From a bacterium (lineage in GTDB: Bacteria; Bdellovibrionota_C; UBA2361; RFPC01), in assembly GCA_030431715.1 (NCBI GenBank), contig JAUIIO010000012.1, positions 1-64,000 of the forward strand: 64,000 bases of DNA, written 5' to 3'. Of the stretch, positions 1 to 6,419 are shown one piece after another (within the stretch, counting starts at the first letter, position 1; each line of letters starts with the position of its first letter). The notes under the pieces are model-generated. The model was not told the DNA's origin. It did not search any database and saw only the letters and a program-made list of their open reading frames with translations. Position numbers and translations under genes: made by a program.

Positions 1-144
1 GCAGATACGATGGATGTGATTAACAGGAAATATGAACCTCATACCGTCTATCTGGCCGCGATGCATGGATACAACCGGGCGGCACCGGAGAGGATCTCTT
101 TTACGCAGATTCCAGCTCTGGAGAGTTTTACAGAGAAGACGTAA
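1..144 (+). CDS. Y-family DNA polymerase, C-terminal end (partial)
   Basis: Only the last 47 codons are inside the window, ending at TAA 142-144. The peptide contains MDVINRKYEPHTVYLA and, further on, APERISFTQIP. This resembles the end of the little-finger region of Y-family translesion polymerases (DinB/UmuC type), where a 'D-x-[IL]-N-[RK]-[RK]-[FY]-G-x-x-[TS]-[VL]' segment is followed by a conserved '[AP]-x-[RK]-I-[AS]-F-[TS]-x-I-P' tail. Such enzymes copy damaged DNA during SOS or stress responses. The catalytic part is outside the window, so the exact subfamily cannot be told. The gene is followed by a large stem-loop (147-208) and then a convergent small gene. Confidence 0.5.
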   Translation, partial: ADTMDVINRKYEPHTVYLAAMHGYNRAAPERISFTQIPALESFTEKT

Positions 145-146
145 AA

Positions 147-208
147 GGCGAGCAAGTGAGGGGCCCTGAAAAAACCGTAAACCGGTATGCCCCTGCACTT
201 GCAACGCC
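147..208 (+). terminator. Long interrupted stem-loop after the polymerase gene
   Basis: Three consecutive paired blocks are visible: GGCG/CGCC, GCAAGTG/CACTTGC and GGGGC/GCCCC, about 16 bp in total with small bulges and a loop of about 24 nt. It begins three bases after the polymerase stop. There is no T-run after it on either strand, so it may be a processing or stability hairpin or a REP-like palindrome rather than a simple intrinsic terminator. Confidence 0.45.
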
Positions 209-240
209 TGACGATCGAAACATGGTAAGTCTTGATATGA

Positions 241-489
241 TCAGTAAATACGCGGTTTGCTTGTGGGGCTTTCCGCAGCTGCCTCTAGCAGAGTAGCACC
301 TTCCTCAAGGATAATCGTGCGGACGGTGCGCTTGTTCAAGCTGTAGTACTCAGCCAGACCGTTGACATTGGTGTAGTCATATACTGCACCTTCTTCGATG
401 TCTTGTCTGAGTAGCTCGATCCTTTTCTTGCCACTCGTGGTCTTTAAAATGCGTACTTCCAGCTTTTGCTTTCCTCTTGCTCTGGGCAT
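241..489 (-). CDS. Small basic protein of unknown function, HTH-like C-terminal half
   Basis: This encodes 82 residues. A convincing ribosome binding site (GGAGGG, 7 bases before the ATG) supports it as a real gene. The first 30 residues are rich in Lys and Arg (MPRARGKQKLEVRILKTT...). Residues around 43-60 (VNGLAEYYSLNKRTVRTII) have the spacing of a helix-turn-helix, with 'LAEYY' then 'NKRTVRTII', so DNA binding is possible, but I do not recognise a family. It lies between the polymerase gene and rlmN and is read in the same direction as rlmN, about 100 bp downstream of it. Function unknown. Confidence 0.55.
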   Translation of the reverse strand: MPRARGKQKLEVRILKTTSGKKRIELLRQDIEEGAVYDYTNVNGLAEYYSLNKRTVRTIILEEGATLLEAAAESPTSKPRIY

Positions 490-592
490 GATATGTCCCT
501 CCGTGAAAAGAAGAAAAAATGGGCCTCCTCAACTCTACTCATATGTAAATGTGATGGGTATCTTAGAGGGATGCAGGGAGGGTGTAAAGCGA

Positions 593-1696
593 CTACTTGC
601 GTTTACGTGTGCTCTGGGTAACAAGTTGACCACACGCAGCATCTATATCTTGGCCTTTTGACCAGCGAATGGTGGCTGTTATCCCCTTCTCGTTAAGCTT
701 TTTCTGCCAGTGATGTGGGACCTTTGGATCAGGTGAAGAAAACCCGAGGCCAGCATTATCGTTATAGGGAATAAGGTTTACCTTACACGGAATGCCACGG
801 ATAAGTTTTGGGAGACGCTCGAGATCTTCAGGCGTATCATTTACGCCGCGAAGCATTACGTATTCAAGTGTGATGTGCTCACGGTTTCTAAGAGGAACAC
901 TTCTAAGTGTATCTAACAGAACTGAGATCGGATATTTCTTATTAATAGGCATTATCTCTGAGCGCACGTCGTCGCTTGTACCGTTAAGTGAAACGGCGAG
1001 AGTTGCCTGTACATTTTCTTCAAAAAATCTCTTAATAGCAGGCACAAGACCTACGGTTGAAACAGTGATCTTTCTTCTTGAAAGTGCTAGTCCGTGAGGA
1101 TCGGTAAGGATAGAGATGGCTCGGGTAACGTTATCAAAGTTATGAAGTGGCTCCCCCATTCCCATAAATACAATATTGCTAAACGAATCATCAAAGTTTT
1201 TAGCATCAAGAAGCACGCCCATTACCTGCTTAAGGATCTCCTCTGTGCCAAGATGCCTAGTGAGCCCCATAGTCCCGGTCTGGCAAAACTTACACCCAAG
1301 AGCGCAGCCTACCTGCGAAGAAACACAAAGCGTCATTCTGGAAGGTTGCTTGATCATGACAGATTCAACCTGCATGTCGTTCTTAACTGTAAAGAGATAC
1401 TTGCGTGTTCCGTCCTTGCTGATCTGTCTGTCCGTGAAATCAAAGGTGCCAAAGTCAAGCAGCGCACCTAAGAGTTCTCTGTCAGCCTTGCCGATGTTGG
1501 TCATAAGTGATGGGTCAAATACAAGCTGCTGGTAGAACCACTTAAATATCTGGTCTGCCCGGTAGGGTTTAAGCCCGAGACTCGTTTCAAGGTGCGCGGC
1601 GAGCTCAGCCCGTGAGAATGAGAGCACGCTCTGGCGTTCGCTCGGAGGGGAGCTGTCTGCAGGAGATGAAGATATCTGTGAGAGTGCTGTATTCAT
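593..1696 (-). CDS. rlmN: RlmN, dual-specificity 23S rRNA/tRNA adenine-C2 methyltransferase
   Basis: This is a radical-SAM enzyme that methylates C2 of adenosine 2503 in 23S rRNA and A37 in some tRNAs. The radical-SAM cluster motif C-x3-C-x2-C is at residues 131-138 (CALGCKFC), and the C-terminal resolving-cysteine motif DIDAACGQL is present. GMGEPLHN, the typical SAM-binding segment, is also seen. From the ATG at 1696 the protein has 367 residues, the usual length. The frame stays open to an earlier ATG at 1756, but the 20 extra residues are not family-like. A TATACT -10-like sequence lies only about 10 bases upstream of 1696, suggesting a very short leader and no clear Shine-Dalgarno. An imperfect CCTAGT-type palindrome separates it from the HD gene upstream. 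Confidence 0.95.
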   Translation of the reverse strand: MNTALSQISSSPADSSPPSERQSVLSFSRAELAAHLETSLGLKPYRADQIFKWFYQQLVFDPSLMTNIGKADRELLGALLDFGTFDFTDRQISKDGTRKYLFTVKNDMQVESVMIKQPSRMTLCVSSQVGCALGCKFCQTGTMGLTRHLGTEEILKQVMGVLLDAKNFDDSFSNIVFMGMGEPLHNFDNVTRAISILTDPHGLALSRRKITVSTVGLVPAIKRFFEENVQATLAVSLNGTSDDVRSEIMPINKKYPISVLLDTLRSVPLRNREHITLEYVMLRGVNDTPEDLERLPKLIRGIPCKVNLIPYNDNAGLGFSSPDPKVPHHWQKKLNEKGITATIRWSKGQDIDAACGQLVTQSTRKRK

Positions 1697-1756
1697 GAGG
1701 GGCTGAGTATAGCATGAAATGGTGGGCTTAGGCGAATGTGGGGGGGTAAAACACAA

Positions 1757-1843
1757 TCCTTGTCCTGCTCCTAGTCCTAGTCCTGTTTCTGCCCCAAAAG
1801 TCTAACTAGGGCAGGACAAGGAGCAGGATAAGGACAAGGAGTA
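1757..1843. repeat. Family C repeat C1 (CCTAGT/CCTTGT hexamer palindrome)
   Basis: Left arm 1757-1795 is built from CCTTGT, CCTGCT, CCTAGT and CCTGTT hexamers and ends in GCCCC. Right arm 1806-1842 is its approximate reverse complement (GGGCAGGACAAGGAGCAGG...). Arms of about 36 bp enclose a loop of only about 10 bp, so this could form a very stable hairpin. It ends 7 bases from the stop codon of the HD gene. The same design recurs at 41775-41925, and half-copies occur at 38113-38155 and 58243-58262. Confidence 0.75.
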
Positions 1844-1849
1844 TTGAAC

Positions 1850-2542
1850 TTAGTCGGCCAGAAGGTACCGCTCATCCATAATTCTACGGGCGAGTTCTGA
1901 GGTGTTCAGGATCTCCTGACGGAGGCGTAGGTTCTTAGCCACATCGGTGTGCCACGTATGACGGGTAATGAAACCGAGAGTGCGGCGGTAAAACTGATAG
2001 GTTTCTGCCTGATGCTCCATGCAGAGGAGATCGAGGCAGTCAAAAAAATCCTCTCGTCCGAGGTTACTGAGATCGGCATCGAGCAGATATTTAGAGAGCT
2101 CTGTAGTGGGAATTTGAACTACCCCATCATCAGTTTTGTATAGTCTGGTATCAAGTATGAGTTTTGATATGAGATTTATTTGCTCTTCAGTGAGAGCACT
2201 CTCACTTAGAGTCTCGTTAGCCTTACACAACTCACGTACGCTGAGTTCCTCGTGGTTCTCGCGCTCAAACATGAATCCTACATCATGCCATGCGGCGGCA
2301 ACAACAAGGGAGTGAAGCTCTGTGTGTGTTAAATCATCTTCAAGGCCAAAACGAAGCGCTTCGCGGATTACATCAAGGGTGTGATGTTCGGAGTGGTAAC
2401 AAAACTTTGAGGAGACGTTTTGTCTAATTATCCTTATAGCTTCTGCTACGAGAGGAAGCCGCTTGGCTTTGGCAAATGCCTCTTCTAGCGGGATGTTCGT
2501 AAGGGAAAGCTCACTCATAATACTTGACGTTACCTCTTTCAT
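1850..2542 (-). CDS. HD-domain metal-dependent phosphohydrolase
   Basis: The 230-residue protein carries the HD-superfamily signature. Histidines sit in YHSEHHT (residues 49-55), the paired His-Asp is in WHDVGF (85-90), and the distal Asp is in DADLSNLG (155-162). HD proteins bind divalent metals and hydrolyse phosphomonoesters or diesters, often of nucleotides. The substrate is not predictable here. There is no signal peptide, so it should be cytosolic. The start is uncertain: ATG at 2542 has no clear ribosome binding site, and a second ATG occurs at residue 9. It is read in the same direction as the DnaJ gene 30 bp upstream, so the two may be co-transcribed. Confidence 0.8.
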   Translation of the reverse strand: MKEVTSSIMSELSLTNIPLEEAFAKAKRLPLVAEAIRIIRQNVSSKFCYHSEHHTLDVIREALRFGLEDDLTHTELHSLVVAAAWHDVGFMFERENHEELSVRELCKANETLSESALTEEQINLISKLILDTRLYKTDDGVVQIPTTELSKYLLDADLSNLGREDFFDCLDLLCMEHQAETYQFYRRTLGFITRHTWHTDVAKNLRLRQEILNTSELARRIMDERYLLAD

Positions 2543-2573
2543 CTAAGCTTGCAAAGTACTATGAGTACGGGGC

Positions 2574-3044
2574 TTAGAGGTTAAAGAAGCGTTTAAGTCT
2601 CCAAAGAAAACCGCGTTTCAAGGTTATAACCTCTGACATAGGGCGGACCTGCCTTCTTGTTTCCTCGTCGAAATCATCGAATTGTGAACGCTGCATGTTT
2701 CCAAATGTACCCATTGAATTCACATTACGTTTAGGGGCGTAAAAATTGCCCTCGTTATATTTATTTTCTTTCTCTTCCCATTCATTAAGTGGTGGTGGAA
2801 GAGTTTGGTTGTACTTTTCTCGCTTCTGGTCATGGATAAGGGTGTTATAAGCTGCAGTAATGATCTTAAACATATCCATACCGCTATCATCTGGCTTATC
2901 ATCGATGATCTCGTCATAGAAATTTGAGTCAGGATGATACACTCGGGAGATCTCCCGGTACGCTTCCTTAATCTCTTTTGTCGTGGCATCACGCTTTACG
3001 CCAAGAAGCTCGTAGTAGTTTTTTTCAGCAGATTGCTCAGCCAT
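2574..3044 (-). CDS. J-domain (DnaJ-like) co-chaperone
   Basis: The N-terminal J domain (NYYELLGVKRDAT..., residues about 9-75) contains the invariant HPD tripeptide (residues 37-39) that stimulates Hsp70 ATPase. It lacks the Gly/Phe, zinc-finger and substrate-binding domains of DnaJ proper. The remaining ~80 residues are low-complexity and polar and end in LKRGFLWRLKRFFNL, a basic amphipathic tail that could touch the membrane. I place the start at the ATG at 3044 (156 residues) because AGAGGGA precedes it. The frame is open to 3101. It is probably a specialised partner of DnaK. Confidence 0.85.
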   Translation of the reverse strand: MAEQSAEKNYYELLGVKRDATTKEIKEAYREISRVYHPDSNFYDEIIDDKPDDSGMDMFKIITAAYNTLIHDQKREKYNQTLPPPLNEWEEKENKYNEGNFYAPKRNVNSMGTFGNMQRSQFDDFDEETRRQVRPMSEVITLKRGFLWRLKRFFNL

Positions 3045-3150
3045 TTTCTTAGTATTCCCTCTGTTTCTATAAGTCGGAATATTTGGCTTGAAGCTTAACA
3101 CCTGTGTGCCAGGCTGAGGCGCTAGTAAGTTGTTGAATATATTGAATTAA

Positions 3151-4572
3151 TTAGGCACTAAGAGCCTCTCCCCTGCTCTCATTGTCAATAAGCGCATTTA
3201 TGGGCGATTGGTCGTAGAAAGTTTTAAGAGCTAAAAGAAGTGCGTGATCGCCCTTATCTGTTCGAGTACTGAGCTCGCTCTCTACCTCCTGATAGAGCTC
3301 TGACAGAGTTGGAGTAAAGTGTGAGGCATCCTTTTTCTCCTCATTTTGCTCTTGCTCATCAGGGAGTTCCTTTACGAGCTGAAGTGAGCCGCTGTAGCGG
3401 TGGTTAGCGTATTGTTTGAGTACCTGTAGTGTACTCTCATCTGATTGCGCCAGAGGATCGCAAATATTTCTTAGCTTTGAACGTATGTAAAGTATATATG
3501 CATCTCTATTTTTTTTGAGTTCAGGGGGACAAGGTCCTGTAGAGGAACAAAGAGCGCTACCGAGCTTATCTATCCACTGAAAAGGTAAGCGATAGATGTG
3601 TTGCTCTATGTCGCAGGTAGCTTCGTTAAAAAAGTTATCAGGATTAATATCAGCAAAGGCTTTACTTGCTTTTAGAGCTATCTCTTTTAGCTGCGGGTCG
3701 TGATTAAGATCAGATCCGAGGTAAAGAGCTGCTGAATTATAGCTAGCATAAAAAAGAGCGCTTCTATTACCACACTCTTTAAAACGAGCAAGATTTACCC
3801 ATATTGCAGCACGATCGTTAGCTGAGTGCAGAGAAAGTGGTGTGGCTACTGATATCTCCTTTTCGTTAAGATCGTACTGAGGAGAGAGTGACTCGGCGAT
3901 ATGCGGCAGCGTCAGAGCAGGATCGGTGCAAAGTGCCCTAGCCTCATAGGAATCATAGGTTCGTACATCGAGGTCAAAATCAGAAAGTAATTTTTGGGCA
4001 AGTTTTATTGTAAGTAAGACATCGTCTCTTGATTCATGGGTTTGTACCCCTTTTAGAAGTCCGAGTTCTCTGGTTATCGTTTCAAGTTTTAAGGAGAGTT
4101 TTGCAGGTGTCTCTTTTTTATCGTAAGGAGCCCTTGGAAAGTCGTCTCTAGTAATTGAGAGCTTTCTTACGCAGTGGAGCAAGTCTCTGTTAATTACCTT
4201 GCCGTAAAAGTATGGATTTACCCCATTTCGAATCATACTCGTTCTGAGATATGTGAGATCGAAACGTGATGAATTATAGCCTACAAGAGGAATTTTTCCT
4301 CTGCTCTTATCTGTAAGCTCATTAATCCATGTAGCGATCTTTTGCATCGCCTCTCGCTCGGTATCTTTTGCTTCTTTCTGATGATCGATGACATTTACCC
4401 TGTTTGCGAGTATGGCGCCGGCACGTGGGAGCTCAAGAGGGCTTATACGGATAATACCTGAGAGTTCAGAAACAACTGCATATTGATCATTTACAGCGAT
4501 AAAGGAATAATTCAAGATCTGACCAATAGGGTCTTTATCGGTAGTTTCAAGGTCATAAAAGATGCTTGTCAT
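3151..4572 (-). CDS. Exodeoxyribonuclease I (SbcB)-like DEDDh exonuclease
   Basis: This encodes 473 residues, matching the length of E. coli exonuclease I (about 475). The exonuclease motifs are FYDLETT (D7, E9), GYNSSRFD (D105) and HESRDD (H179, D184), the DEDDh set of the RNase T/DnaQ superfamily. The surrounding text is ExoI-like: 'PGAVL...' is matched by RAGAILANRVNV, and GYNS-RFD plus the later 'DLLHCVRKL' fit SbcB. Exonuclease I degrades single-stranded DNA 3' to 5' in mismatch repair and recombination. The C-terminal half is divergent. The adjacent permease gene is divergent, with 59 bp between starts. Confidence 0.8.
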   Translation of the reverse strand: MTSIFYDLETTDKDPIGQILNYSFIAVNDQYAVVSELSGIIRISPLELPRAGAILANRVNVIDHQKEAKDTEREAMQKIATWINELTDKSRGKIPLVGYNSSRFDLTYLRTSMIRNGVNPYFYGKVINRDLLHCVRKLSITRDDFPRAPYDKKETPAKLSLKLETITRELGLLKGVQTHESRDDVLLTIKLAQKLLSDFDLDVRTYDSYEARALCTDPALTLPHIAESLSPQYDLNEKEISVATPLSLHSANDRAAIWVNLARFKECGNRSALFYASYNSAALYLGSDLNHDPQLKEIALKASKAFADINPDNFFNEATCDIEQHIYRLPFQWIDKLGSALCSSTGPCPPELKKNRDAYILYIRSKLRNICDPLAQSDESTLQVLKQYANHRYSGSLQLVKELPDEQEQNEEKKDASHFTPTLSELYQEVESELSTRTDKGDHALLLALKTFYDQSPINALIDNESRGEALSA

Positions 4573-4631
4573 TTCTTTTGCACTTCTTGCTATCGCAGAT
4601 GTAGGTATAGTAACTTCTGGCGTTTTTTCTC

Positions 4632-6419
4632 ATGGACATTGTAATTTACTGCACTTTATTGTTAGCCGCTTTTGGGCTTTTTGTAAAAGAGATCTTTCCG
4701 CTTGAGGTCTCAGCGATTTTGGTGCTGAGTACGCTGGTGTTTACAGGCATACTCCCGGCTGAAGAGGCTTTTTCTGGATTTGGCAATCAGAGTATTATTC
4801 TTATTGGCTCCCTTTTTGTTCTTGTTGGCGCTCTGCAGCGCACGGGTATTATTAAGAAACTAGAGGTTGGGTTACTCAATCTGAGTGGTGAGAGCGCTTC
4901 GCTAAGTTTTATCTCGGTATTTTTCCTTGTAGCTTTCTTTTCTGCCTTTGTGAGTAATACTGCGACTCTTGCCGTAACAATTCCCGTTGTCGTATCCATT
5001 TCATCTAAGTTTGGACAGTCTCCAAGACAGTGGTTGCTACCACTTGGCTTTGCCTCTCTTCTTGGTGGGATGAACTCACTTGTCGGGACTTCTACGAATA
5101 TCATTATTAGTGGGCTTCTTCCTGAGTATAATATCGAGCCTTTTAGTCTCTTTACTACTGCAACTATAGGCTTCCCTCTCCTTCTTTGTGGTACGATATA
5201 TCTCTTTCTCTTTCGTAATGTCCTCTTGCCTGTGAACGAAGAGGAGTATTCAAGAAACGTAGAGAAGAAATACGAACTGCGATCTTACACCTCTGAACTC
5301 CTTATTCAGGATAATTCATCGCTCGTGCATAAACCGATCTCTGCATCTCCAATATTTCGCGAAGCTGGAATACAGATTTTATCAGTACTTAGAGAAGGGC
5401 TCCCTCCTCTTGTTCCTCGTGGTAGTCTCATTATGGAATCAGGAGACCGTCTCGTTGTAGAGGGTAACATTGATAATCTTAATGAAGTTCTCCATAAATA
5501 TGGGCTTGTGTTTGCTGATGAGCGTGAAACTGAAGGAGCTAAAGAGAAAAAAAGTAAAAAGCGCTCGTATGATCTTGAGCTCTTTGAGATTCTTGTAACA
5601 GCACGCTCTCCCCTTCGTGGTAGAACGCCCAAAGATACTTCGCTACGAAATATGCATCGCCTTTCCCTTGTCGCTCTTAATCGCCGTGGAATGACAGTTC
5701 GAGATGATCTGAGTGATGTGCGAATGCGCACCGGGGATATTCTTGTCGTGCAGTTTCTCGATGGTCATGATTCTGAGACTCTTGAAAACCTCGGACTTGT
5801 CGCGCTCCAGCAATTAAAAACGGAACGCTTTAAGTCTGATCTCGCTCCTGTCGCAGTTACCCTTTTTATCTGCGCATTGATTTTAGGCTCTGTTACAAGC
5901 GTGCCGATTGCACTCTGTTCACTCCTTGCCGCAGCTCTTACCGTGGTCTTTCGTGTGCTTCGCCCGGATGAGATATACCGCTACGTGCACTGGCGTATCC
6001 TTATATTTATTGCAGCTATCCTAGGTCTTGGACGAGGTATGCAGCTAAGTGGTACTGCCGATCTTATTGCGCAAAGTCTCTCGCACGTCTTTGTTGTTGG
6101 TGATGTGCTTGTTCCTGTAGGCTTCTTTTTTCTTATCACGGTGGTATTTACCCAGATGCTTTCAAATCAGGCCACAGCGGTCGTTATGATACCTATTGCG
6201 GTAAGTACAGCACAGCTTCTTGGATTACCACCTATGGCGTTAATTATGCCTGTCACTATCGCGGCTTCATGTGCATTTGTTACCCCATTTGAGCCGGCGT
6301 TAATGCTCGTATATGGTCCTGGTGATTACAACGTAAAGGACTTTACAAGGCTGGGGCTCCCCCTCATTCTCATCGCTCTGGCTGTGGTGATGATCTTTGT
6401 GCCGGTTACGTACTTATAA
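4632..6419 (+). CDS. SLC13/DASS-type permease with two TrkA-C (RCK_C) domains
   Basis: This encodes 595 residues with about 10-12 hydrophobic segments split into two halves (residues ~1-195 and ~405-595). The halves are separated by a soluble region holding two RCK_C-like modules (~215-300 and ~315-395, e.g. GDRLVVEG and GDILVVQF). The motifs SNTATLAVTIPV with GTSTNIIISG in the first half, and SNQATAVVMIPIAV in the second, are typical of the DASS/SLC13 ion transporter superfamily (sodium-coupled dicarboxylate, sulfate or related anions). The substrate cannot be told. It is convergent with sucA and its last 14 bases overlap the 3' end of that gene. Confidence 0.9.
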   Translation: MDIVIYCTLLLAAFGLFVKEIFPLEVSAILVLSTLVFTGILPAEEAFSGFGNQSIILIGSLFVLVGALQRTGIIKKLEVGLLNLSGESASLSFISVFFLVAFFSAFVSNTATLAVTIPVVVSISSKFGQSPRQWLLPLGFASLLGGMNSLVGTSTNIIISGLLPEYNIEPFSLFTTATIGFPLLLCGTIYLFLFRNVLLPVNEEEYSRNVEKKYELRSYTSELLIQDNSSLVHKPISASPIFREAGIQILSVLREGLPPLVPRGSLIMESGDRLVVEGNIDNLNEVLHKYGLVFADERETEGAKEKKSKKRSYDLELFEILVTARSPLRGRTPKDTSLRNMHRLSLVALNRRGMTVRDDLSDVRMRTGDILVVQFLDGHDSETLENLGLVALQQLKTERFKSDLAPVAVTLFICALILGSVTSVPIALCSLLAAALTVVFRVLRPDEIYRYVHWRILIFIAAILGLGRGMQLSGTADLIAQSLSHVFVVGDVLVPVGFFFLITVVFTQMLSNQATAVVMIPIAVSTAQLLGLPPMALIMPVTIAASCAFVTPFEPALMLVYGPGDYNVKDFTRLGLPLILIALAVVMIFVPVTYL

